Source: Vibrio coralliilyticus ATCC BAA-450 (GTDB taxonomy: Bacteria; Pseudomonadota; Gammaproteobacteria; Enterobacterales; Vibrionaceae). Taken from it: a stretch of DNA of 64,000 nt. Location of the stretch: NCBI RefSeq assembly GCF_000176135.1, contig NZ_ACZN01000012.1:79517-143516 (forward strand), given 5' to 3'. The position numbers were made by a program, and so were the translations under genes. Shown here one piece after another: positions 41,734 through 52,570 of the stretch. How positions within the stretch are numbered: the first letter of the stretch is position 1; each line of letters begins with the position of its first letter. The notes below the pieces were generated by a model that saw only the letters and a list, made by a program, of their open reading frames with translations, was not told where the DNA came from and ran no database searches.

Positions 41734-42042
41734 ATGAGTAATCAAGCAGTTGAAGTCGAAATTTTAGGCAAACTAACCCGGGTTAACTGCCCGTCTGGAC
41801 AAGAAGAGTCTTTACGTAACGCCGCTCAGCACCTTGATGAGCGTTTACAAGACATGGCTGCCAAGACAAAGATTACCAACGAAGTTCAACTGCTCACCTT
41901 TGTCGCTTTGAACGTCTGTCATGAGCTCGAAAGCCGTGATACAGTAGATGAACAACAGCAAAATGCGTTAAATGAGCAATTGGAAAAGCTCACGGCATCA
42001 CTCAGTGATGCACTAAGTAAAGTAAAGCCAGGACAGCAATAG
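41734..42042 (+). CDS. zapA: Cell division protein ZapA
   Basis: FtsZ-ring stabiliser of 102 residues. The N-terminal globular part includes VEVEILGKLTRVNCPSGQEE and the C-terminal half is a coiled coil for tetramer formation. It is divergent from ygfB and directly upstream of 6S RNA and ygfA, the order found in E. coli. Confidence 0.95.
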   Translation: MSNQAVEVEILGKLTRVNCPSGQEESLRNAAQHLDERLQDMAAKTKITNEVQLLTFVALNVCHELESRDTVDEQQQNALNEQLEKLTASLSDALSKVKPGQQ

Positions 42043-42061
42043 CCTTTACCGCAAGCAAGAA

Positions 42062-42244
42062 TTTACCCTGGAGTGTTCGTGAGGGGATTAAGTCCCTGAG
42101 CCGATAAGCAATCCCTAAGGGTTAGTACTTGATAGCTATTGAGCAAGCTCGGCTTGAACCGAGAAGCCTACGGTTATCATTGCTGATCCGCCTTGAACCA
42201 GCTGGTTCAAGGGTCAAAATCTCCAACGGCACTCTGGGGTATCC
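42062..42244 (+). ncRNA. ssrS: 6S RNA
   Basis: Regulatory RNA that mimics an open promoter and sequesters sigma-70 RNA polymerase in stationary phase. Conserved stretches are readable: GTCCCTGAGCCGAT, GAGCAAGCTCGG...CCGAGAAGCC and CCTTGAACC...GGTTCAAGGGT. The terminal stem pairs TACCCTGGAGTG (42064-42075) with CACTCTGGGGTA (42230-42241) around a large central bulge. Length of about 183 bases and position between zapA and ygfA match E. coli ssrS. Exact ends are estimated from the terminal stem. Confidence 0.95.
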
Positions 42245-42275
42245 TCCTCGGTACCCAATAACCATGGGTACTCTT

Positions 42276-42863
42276 ATGATTCTTTCTCGACAAGATTTCA
42301 GAAAACTAATCCGCACCAAGCGCAATCAACTCAATGATGAAACCCAGCAAAAAGCGGGGTTGGATTTAATTGCCCAATTTGCTCAATTGCCGGAAGTCTC
42401 TTCAGCTCAACACATTGCCCTTTACCTGTCTGCTGACGGTGAAATCAATACCGCCCCACTGATTGACTGGTTAAGACAGCGAGGAAAAACGATTTACCTC
42501 CCTGTTATCCATCCATTTTCAGCCGGACATTTGTTGTTTCTACGCTACGATCTTGAAACACCTATGGTACTTAATCGCTACAAGATTCAAGAACCTAAAC
42601 TGGATCAAACCCAAATCATTCCCGCCCGTCAGCTCGAGCTTATCTGTACGCCACTAGTAGCGTTTGATCACCATGGACATCGTCTCGGCATGGGTGGAGG
42701 GTACTACGACCGAACGTTGGAGCCTTGGTTCCATCATCAATCTGGGCCTAAACCCATAGGCCTCGCGCATGACTGCCAACAGGTCGAGCAACTGCCCACT
42801 GAATCTTGGGATGTGCCTTTACCAAAAATAGTGACACCAAAGCAGATCTGGGATTGGGAATAG
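42276..42863 (+). CDS. ygfA: 5-formyltetrahydrofolate cyclo-ligase
   Basis: ATP-dependent enzyme of about 195 residues converting 5-formyl-THF to 5,10-methenyl-THF. The conserved C-terminal motif GMGGGYYDRTLEPW is intact. It lies just downstream of 6S RNA and is probably transcribed with it. Start candidates are ATG 42264 or 42276; 42276 gives MILSRQDFRKLIR and is slightly preferred. Neither has a strong ribosome-binding site. The open frame to 42129 passes through 6S RNA and is not coding there. Confidence 0.9.
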   Translation: MILSRQDFRKLIRTKRNQLNDETQQKAGLDLIAQFAQLPEVSSAQHIALYLSADGEINTAPLIDWLRQRGKTIYLPVIHPFSAGHLLFLRYDLETPMVLNRYKIQEPKLDQTQIIPARQLELICTPLVAFDHHGHRLGMGGGYYDRTLEPWFHHQSGPKPIGLAHDCQQVEQLPTESWDVPLPKIVTPKQIWDWE

Positions 42864-42926
42864 CCTTAGATTGGTTATATAATCGCGCCGCAAACGTTAA
42901 ATTCAAACCTCATTCAGGAGATGGGC

Positions 42927-43583
42927 ATGACTCAAGATGAAATGAAGAAAGAAGCTGGTTGGGCAGCACTTAAGTATGTTGAAAAAGACAGCATTGTCGG
43001 TGTTGGTACAGGCTCTACGGTAAATCACTTCATCGATGCACTCGGTACAATCAAAGACGATATCAAAGGTGCAGTTTCTAGCTCAGAAGCATCGACTGAA
43101 AAGCTGAAAGGTTTAGGCATTGAAGTCTTTGACTGTAATGAAGTATCGAACTTAGATGTCTACGTTGACGGTGCTGACGAAATCAACGCAGCACGCGACA
43201 TGATCAAAGGTGGTGGCGCGGCGCTAACACGCGAGAAAATTGTTGCGGCTATTTCGGATAAATTTGTCTGTATCGTAGATGGCACCAAAGCTGTTGACGT
43301 TCTGGGTGAGTTCCCTTTACCTGTAGAGGTCATCCCAATGGCGCGTTCTTACGTCGCTCGTGAAATGGTGAAACTTGGTGGCGACCCTGTGTACCGTGAA
43401 GGCGTGGTGACTGATAACGGCAACGTTATCCTGGATGTGCATGGCATGCAGATCACCCACCCGAAAGAAATGGAAGATAAAATCAATGCTATCGCAGGTG
43501 TTGTGACGGTTGGCTTATTTGCTCACCGTGGTGCGGATGTGGTGATCACTGGCACGCCTCAAGGGGCAAAAATCGAAGATTAA
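42927..43583 (+). CDS. rpiA: Ribose-5-phosphate isomerase A
   Basis: Interconverts ribose 5-phosphate and ribulose 5-phosphate in the pentose phosphate pathway. The 218 residues are the family length. It has [14 protein letters not shown] near the N-terminus, YVDGADEIN with the catalytic acids, and [17 protein letters not shown] 42927 is chosen because CAGGAG lies six bases before it; the ATG at 42921 directly abuts that site. Confidence 0.97.
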   Translation: MTQDEMKKEAGWAALKYVEKDSIVGVGTGSTVNHFIDALGTIKDDIKGAVSSSEASTEKLKGLGIEVFDCNEVSNLDVYVDGADEINAARDMIKGGGAALTREKIVAAISDKFVCIVDGTKAVDVLGEFPLPVEVIPMARSYVAREMVKLGGDPVYREGVVTDNGNVILDVHGMQITHPKEMEDKINAIAGVVTVGLFAHRGADVVITGTPQGAKIED

Positions 43584-43611
43584 TTGAAGCTAGTTTCGGT
43601 TATTTCATTAC

Positions 43612-43637
43612 AAACGGCACCATTAGGTGCCGTTTTC
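43612..43637 (+). terminator. Terminator after rpiA
   Basis: Perfect 10-bp stem AAACGGCACC/GGTGCCGTTT (43612-43621/43626-43635) with a four-base loop and a short T tail. Confidence 0.8.
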
Positions 43638-43836
43638 GTCTTTTATCCTATAAAAATTATTCCTTATTCCGTAATTTTCTTACCCAAAGTGTATTTTTTT
43701 TGTTAACTTAGTGAGCAGAAGACGCACAAGGAAAACGTTTGCGTCAGGCTTTTTGCTAACAAAACGTTTGCTTTAATAACATTACACCGCTTGTGCGCCA
43801 GTTAAGCCCCAAATTTCCATTTTAAGGACGAAGACA

Positions 43837-45066
43837 ATGGCCAAAGTTTCACTGGAAAAAGACAAAATTAAGATCCTCCTGCTTGAAGGTCTTCACCCAT
43901 CTTCGGTAGAAGTACTGCAGGCTGCTGGTTACACCAATATTGAATATCACAAAGGCTCGTTACCGGAAGACGAATTGCTAGAAGCGGTAAAGGATGTTCA
44001 TTTCATCGGTATTCGCTCCCGCACTAACCTGTCGCAGGAAGTGATCAACGCAGCGGAAAAGCTAGTGGCGATTGGTTGTTTCTGTATTGGTACCAACCAA
44101 GTCGATCTTAATGCAGCCGCCGTTCGTGGTATTCCAGTGTTTAATGCCCCATTCTCGAACACACGCAGTGTGGCGGAATTGGTTCTCGGTCAGGTCCTGC
44201 TTCTACTGCGCGGGATTCCAGAAAAGAACGCCCTAGCACACCGTGGCATCTGGAAGAAAAGCGCCGACAACTCGTACGAAGCACGAGGCAAACGCTTAGG
44301 TATTATCGGCTATGGTCACATTGGCACGCAGCTAGGTATCATCGCGGAAAACCTCGGGATGCGTGTTTACTTCTACGATATTGAGAACAAGCTATCACTT
44401 GGTAATGCAACTCAAGTACATACCATGAGTGAACTGCTGAACAAGTGTGATGTGATTTCTCTGCACGTTCCAGAAACCGCGGGCACCAAAAACATGATGG
44501 GTGCAGAAGAATTTGCTCGTATGAAACCAGGGGCGATTTTCATCAACGCAGCGCGCGGCACTGTGGTTGATATCGAAGCGCTTTGTCATGCGATGGAATC
44601 TGGTCATCTTGCTGGTGCTGCGATTGACGTTTTCCCAACCGAGCCTAAAACTAACGCAGACCCATTTGAATCACCACTGCAGAAGTTCGACAATGTCATC
44701 CTGACACCACACGTGGGTGGCTCAACACAGGAAGCCCAAGAAAACATTGGTGTCGAAGTGGCAGGTAAACTGGCGAAATACTCTGACAACGGTTCGACGC
44801 TTTCAAGTGTTAACTTCCCTGAAGTGTCTCTACCTGAGCACCGTGACTGTTCTCGTCTATTGCACATTCACAAAAACCGCCCAGGTATCCTGACTCAGAT
44901 AAACACTATCTTCGCAGAAGAAGGCATCAACATCGCGGGTCAGTATCTACAGACTAGCGCCGATATCGGTTATGTCGTTATCGATGTTGAAACCAGCCGC
45001 TCTGAAGAAGCACTTAAGAAACTCAAAGGTATTGAAGGCACGCTACGCGCGCGTATCCTTCACTAA
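43837..45066 (+). CDS. serA: D-3-phosphoglycerate dehydrogenase
   Basis: First enzyme of serine synthesis, oxidising 3-phosphoglycerate with NAD. The 409 residues match the E. coli-type form: a substrate domain, the NAD motif LGIIGYGHIGTQLG near residue 154, the catalytic region ending LTPHVGGSTQEAQENIG, and a C-terminal ACT domain (about 335-409; HKNRPGILTQINTIFAEEGINI) for feedback by serine. AAGGACGAAGACA precedes the ATG. It follows rpiA after a terminator, so it is separately transcribed. Confidence 0.97.
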   Translation: MAKVSLEKDKIKILLLEGLHPSSVEVLQAAGYTNIEYHKGSLPEDELLEAVKDVHFIGIRSRTNLSQEVINAAEKLVAIGCFCIGTNQVDLNAAAVRGIPVFNAPFSNTRSVAELVLGQVLLLLRGIPEKNALAHRGIWKKSADNSYEARGKRLGIIGYGHIGTQLGIIAENLGMRVYFYDIENKLSLGNATQVHTMSELLNKCDVISLHVPETAGTKNMMGAEEFARMKPGAIFINAARGTVVDIEALCHAMESGHLAGAAIDVFPTEPKTNADPFESPLQKFDNVILTPHVGGSTQEAQENIGVEVAGKLAKYSDNGSTLSSVNFPEVSLPEHRDCSRLLHIHKNRPGILTQINTIFAEEGINIAGQYLQTSADIGYVVIDVETSRSEEALKKLKGIEGTLRARILH

Positions 45067-45085
45067 ATAAAACCTCAACGCTTTC

Positions 45086-45114
45086 AAAGCCACTGCCGTT
45101 GCAGTGGCTTTTTT
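45086..45114 (+). terminator. Terminator after serA
   Basis: Perfect 11-bp stem AAAGCCACTGC/GCAGTGGCTTT (45086-45096/45101-45111) followed by more T. Confidence 0.88.
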
Positions 45115-45403
45115 AATACTCCACATTTCTGCCCTTACCAAACATCACACCATAATGTTCTCTTGTGAACAAAAACTGTTCATTAATGAGCTTCTTAGTT
45201 ATCACGAAAACTAGCAATTACGGAATCAAAGTCGAAGTTTTTCAGACTAACTTTCTGTATTTTCGTAAAATTTAATACTTATGCAACATTTATCACAGAA
45301 ATAACTCTCATTATTCATACAATGCCCAACACTTTCGAACGAAATACATTTTGCTCGTTCGCTTTTCCTTTACTTACCATCGCACAATAACAATGAGGTC
45401 CCT
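45112..45403. other. serA-glpT intergenic region
   Basis: About 290 bases without a gene. It holds the tandem GlpR-like sites and, nearer glpT, CGAACG/CGTTCG-like half-sites around 45336-45362 that may also bind a repressor. No hairpin beyond the serA terminator was seen. Confidence 0.5.
45156..45192 (+). promoter_or_regulatory. Tandem GlpR-like operators upstream of glpT
   Basis: TGTTC-N6-GAACA (45156-45171) matches the half-site spacing of the GlpR operator consensus. A second, weaker copy TGTTC-N6-GAGCT (45177-45192) starts 21 bases later, two helical turns away. Their position 210-250 bases before glpT would allow repression by looping or mark a distal promoter. Confidence 0.5.
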
Positions 45404-46768
45404 ATGTTTGGAATCTTCAAACCTAAGGCGCACATCGACCGCTTATCTTCCGATAAGCTCGACAGCACTTATTCCCGATTACGTTGGCAGCTCTTTATCG
45501 GTATCTTTGTCGGCTATGCTGGCTACTACTTAGTTCGAAAGAACTTCAGCTTGGCAATGCCTTACCTGATCGAACAAGGCTTTAGCCGTGGCGATCTTGG
45601 TGTTGCTTTAGCGGCAGTTTCGATTGCTTACGGCTTATCTAAGTTTTTAATGGGTAGCGTCTCCGATCGCTCAAACCCGCGCTATTTCCTCAGTGGTGGC
45701 TTGCTGATGTCCGCGCTGATCATGTTTTGCTTCGGCTTCATGCCTTGGGCAACGGGCAGCATCACTGCAATGTTCATCCTGCTTTTCCTAAATGGTTGGT
45801 TCCAAGGGATGGGTTGGCCTGCCTGTGGTAGAACCATGGTTCACTGGTGGTCGCGTAAAGAACGTGGGGAAGTCGTTTCAGTATGGAATGTCGCCCACAA
45901 CGTAGGCGGAGGCCTGATTGGTCCTCTCTTCATCCTTGGGCTATGGGCATTTAATGACGACTGGCGTACCGCTTTTTATGTTCCTGCTTTTTTCGCCACG
46001 CTGGTTGCCATATTTATCTGGATGACAGTTCGCGACACACCACAATCCTGCGGTTTACCACCCATTGAAGAATACAAAAACGACTACCCAGACGACTACG
46101 ATAAATCGCATGAAAAGGAAATGACCGCCAAAGAAATCTTCTTTAAGTACGTATTTTCTAACAAGCTACTCTGGTCAATCGCCATTGCGAACGCGTTTGT
46201 CTATCTCATTCGCTACGGTGTGCTTGACTGGGCGCCGGTTTACCTCAAAGAAGCGAAAGACTTCACGGTTGATAAATCTTCATGGGCTTACTTCCTTTAC
46301 GAATGGGCGGGTATTCCAGGCACCTTATTGTGTGGTTGGATTTCCGACAAGCTGTTCAAAGGTCGTCGCGCCCCAGCCGGTATCCTGTTTATGGCCTTAG
46401 TGACAGTTGCGGTCTTGGTTTACTGGTTCAACCCAGCCGGTAACCCTGCCGTAGACATGATGGCGCTGGTTGCCATTGGCTTCCTGATTTACGGTCCGGT
46501 TATGTTGATCGGTTTGTATGCTCTTGAACTTGCACCGAAAAAAGCCGCAGGTACCGCTGCTGGTCTAACCGGACTATTTGGTTATCTTGGCGGTGCAGTG
46601 GCTGCGAACGCGATTCTGGGTTACACCGTGGATCACTTTGGCTGGGATGGTGGATTTATCATTCTCGTAGCATCTTGTATCGCGTCGATTATTTGTCTAA
46701 TTTATGCATTTGTTGGCGAACGTGCTCACCATAAACAGAAAGAAGCCGAAAAGGCAGCACTCGCTTAA
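45404..46768 (+). CDS. glpT: Glycerol-3-phosphate:phosphate antiporter
   Basis: Major-facilitator inner-membrane transporter of 454 residues that imports sn-glycerol 3-phosphate in exchange for phosphate. Twelve hydrophobic segments are apparent. Family features include the N-terminal [22 protein letters not shown] with the substrate-site arginine region, and [13 protein letters not shown] in the first half loop. glpQ follows 51 bases on, as in the E. coli glpTQ operon. Confidence 0.95.
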   Translation: MFGIFKPKAHIDRLSSDKLDSTYSRLRWQLFIGIFVGYAGYYLVRKNFSLAMPYLIEQGFSRGDLGVALAAVSIAYGLSKFLMGSVSDRSNPRYFLSGGLLMSALIMFCFGFMPWATGSITAMFILLFLNGWFQGMGWPACGRTMVHWWSRKERGEVVSVWNVAHNVGGGLIGPLFILGLWAFNDDWRTAFYVPAFFATLVAIFIWMTVRDTPQSCGLPPIEEYKNDYPDDYDKSHEKEMTAKEIFFKYVFSNKLLWSIAIANAFVYLIRYGVLDWAPVYLKEAKDFTVDKSSWAYFLYEWAGIPGTLLCGWISDKLFKGRRAPAGILFMALVTVAVLVYWFNPAGNPAVDMMALVAIGFLIYGPVMLIGLYALELAPKKAAGTAAGLTGLFGYLGGAVAANAILGYTVDHFGWDGGFIILVASCIASIICLIYAFVGERAHHKQKEAEKAALA

Positions 46769-46779
46769 TACTCATCAAA

Positions 46780-46803
46780 GAGGCAGCATCGCTGCCTCAT
46801 TTC
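46780..46803 (+). terminator. Weak hairpin between glpT and glpQ
   Basis: Perfect 8-bp stem GAGGCAGC/GCTGCCTC (46780-46787/46791-46798) with only three T after it. It is more likely a stabilising or partial-termination hairpin within the operon than a full terminator. Confidence 0.45.
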
Positions 46804-46819
46804 AATCAAGGAATGAAGA

Positions 46820-47875
46820 ATGAAAACAACGTCAGTTTGCGCTACATTTCTGGCTCTTAGCCTATCTGCTGGAACATTGGCTAAGCCTCTGGTTATCGCT
46901 CACCGCGGCGCATCAGGCTATCTACCAGAACATACTCTAGAAGCAAAAGCTTTGGCTTACGCAATGAAACCGGATTACATCGAGCAAGATGTTGTCATGA
47001 CTAAAGACGATCAGTTGGTTGTTCTCCACGATCATTATTTAGATCGAGTCACCGATGTCGCTGAGCGCTACCCTGATCGTGCTCGCGCCGATGGCCGCTA
47101 TTATGCAATTGACTTTACGCTTGCAGAAATCAAAACCCTAAAGGTGACAGAAGGGTTCAATATTGACGACAATGGCAATAAAGTTGCGGGTTATCCGACT
47201 CGTTTTCCGATGTGGAAATCCGATTTCAGCGTCCCTACTCTGGCTGAAGAAATTGAGCTGATTCAAGGGCTCAACAAAACGCTTGGTTACGATATTGGTA
47301 TCTACCCTGAAATCAAAGCCCCTTGGTTCCACCGTCATGAAGGCAAAGACATCTCTTCCGCAGTGCTTAAGCTATTAAAGCAGTACGGCTATGACAGTCA
47401 GGATGACAAAGTATACCTGCAATGCTTTGACGCCAATGAGCTCAAACGCATTAACGATGAACTCATGCCTAGTATGGATATGGATCTCAAGTTAGTGCAG
47501 CTGATGGCTTACACTGACTGGAACGAAACCATGGTCTACAAAGGCGATACGGCAACCCCGTACAGCTATGATTGGATGTTCGAATCAGGCGCAATGAAGG
47601 AAGTTGCCAAGTACGCCGAAGGCATTGGTCCTTGGAAACCTATGTTGGTCGATGATGAATCAACCAAAGACAACATTATTATCAAACCGTTGATGAAAGA
47701 GGCAAAAGCAGCAGGCCTAGATGTTCATCCATACACTTTCCGAGCAGATCCAGGCCGTATTCCAAGTTATACGGATAACTTCGAGGGCATGATGGATATC
47801 TTCTACAATCAGGTCAAAGTAGATGGCCTGTTTACCGATTTCCCAGACAAAGCAGTTAGCTTTCTCAACAAATAG
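46820..47875 (+). CDS. glpQ: Periplasmic glycerophosphodiester phosphodiesterase
   Basis: Hydrolyses glycerophosphodiesters to glycerol 3-phosphate and an alcohol, supplying GlpT. The 351 residues begin with a signal peptide (1-21, ending GTLA|K). The GDPD catalytic motif IAHRGASGYLPEHTLEAK follows, with the metal-binding EQDVVMTKDDQLVVLHDHYLD region close by (IEQD and HDH). AAGGAATGAAGA precedes the ATG. It ends at a bidirectional terminator. Confidence 0.95.
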   Translation: MKTTSVCATFLALSLSAGTLAKPLVIAHRGASGYLPEHTLEAKALAYAMKPDYIEQDVVMTKDDQLVVLHDHYLDRVTDVAERYPDRARADGRYYAIDFTLAEIKTLKVTEGFNIDDNGNKVAGYPTRFPMWKSDFSVPTLAEEIELIQGLNKTLGYDIGIYPEIKAPWFHRHEGKDISSAVLKLLKQYGYDSQDDKVYLQCFDANELKRINDELMPSMDMDLKLVQLMAYTDWNETMVYKGDTATPYSYDWMFESGAMKEVAKYAEGIGPWKPMLVDDESTKDNIIIKPLMKEAKAAGLDVHPYTFRADPGRIPSYTDNFEGMMDIFYNQVKVDGLFTDFPDKAVSFLNK

Positions 47876-47886
47876 CCCATAAACAA

Positions 47887-47918
47887 AAAAGCCTTAGTCC
47901 ATGACTAAGGCTTTTCTT
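47887..47918. terminator. Bidirectional terminator between glpQ and ilvH
   Basis: Stem AAAAGCCTTAGTC/GACTAAGGCTTTT (47887-47899/47903-47915) with a three-base loop in the convergent gap. Confidence 0.9.
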
Positions 47919-47935
47919 TAACAACTAATATCAAG

Positions 47936-48430
47936 TTAAGGCTTCAGTGAACGCTCACCGCGTGCAATCCCCACCACACCGCTTCGCGCAACTTCAATGA
48001 CATCAGTTACTTCTGAAATAGCTTGAATGAACGCATCCAGCTTTTCACTGGTACCCGCCAGTTGAACCGTGTATTGAGAAGCGGTGACATCAACAATCTG
48101 TCCACGGAAGATATCCGCTGTACGCTTTACTTCTGCACGAGCAAAACCACTGGCTTTCACTTTAACCATCATCAGCTCACGCTCAATATGATCAAGCTCG
48201 GTGACTTCCTGAACTTTCAGTACATCAATCAACTTATTAAGCTGCTTCTGAATCTGTTCAAGCTGCATGTCATCCGAAATCGTTGTGATGTTCAAACGCG
48301 ACAGCGTTTCATCATCTGTCGGTGATACGGTTAACGACTCAATGTTGTAACCACGTTGTGAGAACAGACCTACCACTCGGGATAATGCGCCCGGTTGGTT
48401 TTCCATTAGCAGTGAAATAATGTGTCTCAT
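47936..48430 (-). CDS. ilvH: Acetolactate synthase III small subunit
   Basis: Regulatory subunit of 164 residues that carries valine feedback to IlvI. The N-terminal ACT domain (HIISLLMENQPGALSRVVGLFSQRGYNIESL) and the C-terminal regulatory domain are complete. It begins one base after the ilvI stop, so the two are translated together. Confidence 0.96.
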   Translation of the reverse strand: MRHIISLLMENQPGALSRVVGLFSQRGYNIESLTVSPTDDETLSRLNITTISDDMQLEQIQKQLNKLIDVLKVQEVTELDHIERELMMVKVKASGFARAEVKRTADIFRGQIVDVTASQYTVQLAGTSEKLDAFIQAISEVTDVIEVARSGVVGIARGERSLKP

Positions 48431-48431
48431 A

Positions 48432-50156
48432 TTATGTTCTCTCCGTTTTGCTTAGCCACATCTTGTCCATACCTTCGCCTTTGATTTGCATTGGGTACAC
48501 ATGCTCAGTTTCATCAACATTGATATCAACAAACACTAAACGATCTTTCATTTCTAATGCTTGTTTCAAACCAGACTCAAGCTGGTCTGGAGTTTCAATG
48601 CGAATCCCCGCATGTCCGTACGCTTCTGCAATCGCAACGAAGTCCGGAACGGAGCTCATATATGAGTTAGAATGTCTTCCTTGGTAAACAATGTCTTGCC
48701 ACTGTTTCACCATACCTAGGAAACGGTTATTCAGGTTAATGATCTTGACTGGAATGTCATATTGCAGCGCCGTCGACAGTTCCTGAATGTTCATCTGGAT
48801 ACTACCATCACCGGTCACCACTACCACCTCTTCATCAGGCTTAGCAAATTTAACCCCAAGGCCAGCTGGCAGCCCGAAGCCCATCGTGCCGAGACCACCA
48901 GAATTAATCCAGCGACGTGGTTTATTAAACGGATAGTAAAGTGCTGCAAACATCTGGTGCTGACCAACGTCAGAAGCAACGTACGCATCGCCATTCGTCA
49001 GCTTGTGTAGTACTTCAATCACCTGTTGCGGTTTAATTCGCTCAGGCGTGGATTCATAAGACAGGCACTCACGGTCACGCCAAGTCTGGATATCATCCCA
49101 CCAGCTTTGAAGTGCTTCGCCATCATTGGTAGCACCTTGCTCTTCCAGCAGTGACACCATACTCGCCAGTACTTTCTCTGCAGAGCCAACAATAGGCAAG
49201 TCTGCTTTGACGTTCTTCGAGATAGATGACGGGTCAATATCAATATGCATTACTTTGGCATTCGGACAATACTTTTCCAGATTGTTGGTGGTTCGATCAT
49301 CAAATCGCACACCGATACCAAAGATTAAGTCTGCATTGTGCATGGCCATATTGGCCTCATACACACCATGCATCCCCAGCATACCAAGAGAGTTTTTATG
49401 CGTACCCGGGAAGGCACCTAGCCCCATCAAGGTACTAACGACAGGTAAGTTTAATGCCTCTGACAGCTTCAAAATCTGCTCATCCGCTTCAGAAATTACG
49501 GCGCCGCCACCGACGTAAAGCACCGGCTTTTTCGCCGCAAGTAGTGCTTTCAAGGCCTTTTTGATCTGGCCTTTGTGACCCGTCGTGGTTGGCTTATATG
49601 AACGCATTGAAATACTGGCAGGATATTCGTATGGCAGTTTGATCTGCGGATTCATCACATCTTTGGGCAGATCGATAACAACCGGGCCAGGACGCCCTGT
49701 TGTCGAAATATAGAAAGCTTTCTTCATGATTTCAGGAATATCTTCTGCTTTCTTTACCAAGAAGCTGTGTTTAACAATCGGACGCGAGACGCCGACAATA
49801 TCACACTCTTGGAAAGCGTCATTGCCAATCAGGTTGTTAGGCACGTTACCTGAAATCACGATCATAGGAATAGAATCCATATACGCGGTCGCAATACCTG
49901 TCACAGTATTGGTCGCGCCTGGACCTGAGCACACCAGAACCACGCCTGGTTTGCCAGTTGCACGAGTATAGCCATCTGCCATATGGGTAGCGGCTTGTTC
50001 ATGACGAACTAGGACGTGCTTGATTTGATCTGTCTTAGCATGAAGAGCATCGTAGATATCCAAAACAGAACCGCCTGGATACCCAAAAATTTGTTCAACA
50101 CCTTCTTCGATCAGAGATTGAACAACCATCTCCGCACCGGACAACATTGCTGCCAT
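48432..50156 (-). CDS. ilvI: Acetolactate synthase III large subunit
   Basis: ThDP-dependent catalytic subunit of 574 residues that makes acetolactate or acetohydroxybutyrate for valine, leucine and isoleucine. The catalytic glutamate region ([15 protein letters not shown]...[20 protein letters not shown]) is at the N-terminus. The ThDP-magnesium motif [19 protein letters not shown]...LNN is near residue 440. ilvH follows directly. The long A/T-rich upstream region fits Lrp/LeuO-type control, an inference. Confidence 0.96.
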   Translation of the reverse strand: MAAMLSGAEMVVQSLIEEGVEQIFGYPGGSVLDIYDALHAKTDQIKHVLVRHEQAATHMADGYTRATGKPGVVLVCSGPGATNTVTGIATAYMDSIPMIVISGNVPNNLIGNDAFQECDIVGVSRPIVKHSFLVKKAEDIPEIMKKAFYISTTGRPGPVVIDLPKDVMNPQIKLPYEYPASISMRSYKPTTTGHKGQIKKALKALLAAKKPVLYVGGGAVISEADEQILKLSEALNLPVVSTLMGLGAFPGTHKNSLGMLGMHGVYEANMAMHNADLIFGIGVRFDDRTTNNLEKYCPNAKVMHIDIDPSSISKNVKADLPIVGSAEKVLASMVSLLEEQGATNDGEALQSWWDDIQTWRDRECLSYESTPERIKPQQVIEVLHKLTNGDAYVASDVGQHQMFAALYYPFNKPRRWINSGGLGTMGFGLPAGLGVKFAKPDEEVVVVTGDGSIQMNIQELSTALQYDIPVKIINLNNRFLGMVKQWQDIVYQGRHSNSYMSSVPDFVAIAEAYGHAGIRIETPDQLESGLKQALEMKDRLVFVDINVDETEHVYPMQIKGEGMDKMWLSKTERT

Positions 50157-50593
50157 ATTATTCTCCTCACCAGTTTACCAATTAATAAGGTCAACTAATT
50201 GGGCTGGTTTTACATAGTCTAGGGCTTATTCGTAGCCTAAATCGAAATACTTCCACTTTTTCGGCTATGTCTTGTTCTGTCGTAACAGAAAACAAGTTCA
50301 CGCAACAAATGTAACGTTTTCTTATCAAAGGATCTAATGCGACTTAACTCTCATTTTAAACAAGATGCTATTTATCAAACTAATATAAGGAAAGAACACC
50401 AGCCGAAGCATAAAAATCAGAAAATATGACAAATTAACCCAAAAAATTCAGAGTAAAATATTATTCAACACTGTATCTCCACGATATTTTCACCGTAAAA
50501 GGTCGTAAAATTCAGGTATAAAAAATCCCTCACCGGCAAGTTTGAACCGATTGAGGGATTTTTAAACACTTCGAAATTTAACTTGTCAGAGAT
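50157..50593. other. ilvI upstream region and fadD-like gene terminator
   Basis: About 440 bases without a gene. The part next to ilvI should hold its promoter and is A/T-rich. No leader peptide with runs of Ile, Val or Leu codons was seen. The distal end holds the terminator at 50521-50563. Confidence 0.55.
50521..50563 (-). terminator. Terminator of the acyl-CoA ligase gene
   Basis: 12-bp arms AAAAATCCCTCA/TGAGGGATTTTT (50521-50532/50552-50563) with a 19-base loop, T-rich on the minus strand, 31 bases after the stop codon. Confidence 0.8.
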
Positions 50594-52402
50594 TTACTTT
50601 TTCATTGCTGTATCACTGTACATTTCTTCGATTTCGTCCTGATATTTGTCGTTAATAACCTTACGGCGCAGTTTCTGAGTCGGGGTTAATTCACCTTCAT
50701 CCATCGAGAAGGCTTTTGGTAACAATTTGAACTTCTTAACCTGCTCAAACTTCGCCAGCTCTTGCTGCAGGTCATTCACTCGTTTTTCGAGCATTTCTAC
50801 CACTTGATGATGCTTAATCAGCTCAACACGATCATGGTATTTGATGTTCAACTCTTTCGCGTACTCTTCCAAACTGTCGTAGCACGGCACAATAAGCGCA
50901 GAAACAAACTTACGCGTATCCGCAATCACGGCGATCTGCTCGATAAAGTGGTCTTTACCGATTGCTCCTTCGATCATCTGCGGTGCAATGTACTTACCAC
51001 CAGACGTTTTCATTAACTCTTTAATGCGATCGGTAATAAACAGGTTGCCGTCTTCATCAATATGACCCGCATCCCCAGTTTTGAGGAAGCCATGCTCATC
51101 AAACGTTTTTGCCGTTTCTTCCGGCATCTTGTAGTAACCACGCATCACCATAGGGCCACGGACGAGAATTTCGTTGTTTTCGCCAATCTTTACCTGTGCA
51201 CCAGGCATCGCCATACCTATGGAATCTGGGTTGAAGCTATTGTCTGACCAACACGACACCGTCGCTGTCGTTTCTGTCATGCCATAGCCAAGCTTGACGT
51301 TGATTCCCATCGCATGGAAAAAGCGACCAATCGTCTCATCCAACTTCGCACCACCACATGGCATAAAGTTAATTCGACCACCCAGTAGAGCGCGTAGCTT
51401 GGACAGCACCAACTTGTCAGCCAGCTGATGGGACTTTTTCAATATTAAAGAGGGTTGACGCCCTTCCTGATCACAGGCGGCCATTTTAGCGCCCATATTC
51501 ACAGCCCAGGTGAACAGCACCTTGCGAATCATCGGAGCCTTGGAGACTTTTTCATGAATAGCTGAGAAGATTTTCTCGTAAAAACGTGGAACCGCACACA
51601 TCACTGTCGGTTGAACTTCACTCAACGCTTCACGAACCTGCATCGTATCCTGCAGGTAACAGTTGGTAGCACCACGATACAATACGTAGAATGTCCATGC
51701 TCGCTCAAACACGTGTGATAAAGGTAGGAAACAGAGCGAAACATCATCTTGAGACAAACTTAATCGGGCGTCATGACCTTCGAGTTGAGCGGCGACATTG
51801 CCATAGTCCAGCATTACCCCTTTTGGCTGACCCGTCGTACCTGAGGTGTAAATCAAGGTCAGCAAGTCTTCAATATTGGCATCATTGAGGCGAGTATCTA
51901 ATTCGCTCTGCATGGCTTTATCAGCAGCAAAGACAAACTGCTGCCAAGAGCGAGAAAAATCATAATCGCCTACATCAACATCGTCCGACATCGCCACAAC
52001 CAATTCCAATTGCGGGGATTGTTCAAAAATCGACACAGCCGCATCAAACTGGGCCTGTTCGCCGACAAATAAGATACGCACATCAGCGTCTTGCAGAATG
52101 TAGGAAGATTGCGCTGCGGTATTGGTAGGGTAAATAGGCACTGTCACCGCACGGGTTTGAAGTGCCGCGAAATCCGTGATGGTCCACTGAGGCATATTGT
52201 TGGCAAAGATGCCGATTTTGTCTTGGACTTTTATGCCGTGCGTCAATAACGCAAGCGATAATGCATCTATCTGCTGGCCAAACTGCTTCCAACTAATGCC
52301 GTTCCACATCTCACCCACTTTATGTTTAAGAGCAATACGGTCACCGCTTTTGGCAATTTGTTCGCGAATTTTTTTTACAATATGAAAATCTAAGTTGGCC
52401 AT
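50594..52402 (-). CDS. Long-chain fatty acid-CoA ligase (FadD15-like)
   Basis: AMP-forming acyl-CoA synthetase of 602 residues. The ATP/AMP signature [20 protein letters not shown] is intact near residue 170. The adenylate motif [12 protein letters not shown] and the hinge [21 protein letters not shown] are also present. It is longer than E. coli FadD and resembles the eukaryotic-type/FAA1 group. Chain-length preference cannot be told. It lies between leuO and ilvI on the same strand, with terminators on both sides, so it is probably monocistronic. Confidence 0.9.
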   Translation of the reverse strand: MANLDFHIVKKIREQIAKSGDRIALKHKVGEMWNGISWKQFGQQIDALSLALLTHGIKVQDKIGIFANNMPQWTITDFAALQTRAVTVPIYPTNTAAQSSYILQDADVRILFVGEQAQFDAAVSIFEQSPQLELVVAMSDDVDVGDYDFSRSWQQFVFAADKAMQSELDTRLNDANIEDLLTLIYTSGTTGQPKGVMLDYGNVAAQLEGHDARLSLSQDDVSLCFLPLSHVFERAWTFYVLYRGATNCYLQDTMQVREALSEVQPTVMCAVPRFYEKIFSAIHEKVSKAPMIRKVLFTWAVNMGAKMAACDQEGRQPSLILKKSHQLADKLVLSKLRALLGGRINFMPCGGAKLDETIGRFFHAMGINVKLGYGMTETTATVSCWSDNSFNPDSIGMAMPGAQVKIGENNEILVRGPMVMRGYYKMPEETAKTFDEHGFLKTGDAGHIDEDGNLFITDRIKELMKTSGGKYIAPQMIEGAIGKDHFIEQIAVIADTRKFVSALIVPCYDSLEEYAKELNIKYHDRVELIKHHQVVEMLEKRVNDLQQELAKFEQVKKFKLLPKAFSMDEGELTPTQKLRRKVINDKYQDEIEEMYSDTAMKK

Positions 52403-52511
52403 CTCTAACTACCTTTAAGCTTACACCTGTAAGCTTTTTTGAGCGCACAAGTGTACATTTCAGGTCACAAAAGGCAACTGACAGGCATCAAAGTTACCAA
52501 CTAAATAGTAA

Positions 52512-52547
52512 AAAACCTTGAATGGCGAATAGCCACTCAAGGTTTTA
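52512..52547 (-). terminator. Terminator of leuO
   Basis: Stem AAAACCTTGA/TCAAGGTTTT enclosing GGC/GCC, with a T-rich minus-strand tail, about 24 bases after the leuO stop. Confidence 0.8.
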
Positions 52548-52570
52548 TTGATCTCTTAAATAACAGTAAA

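Noticed and set aside
42129..42275. Upstream extension of ygfA
   Set aside because: It runs through the 6S RNA gene, whose conserved structure is clear.
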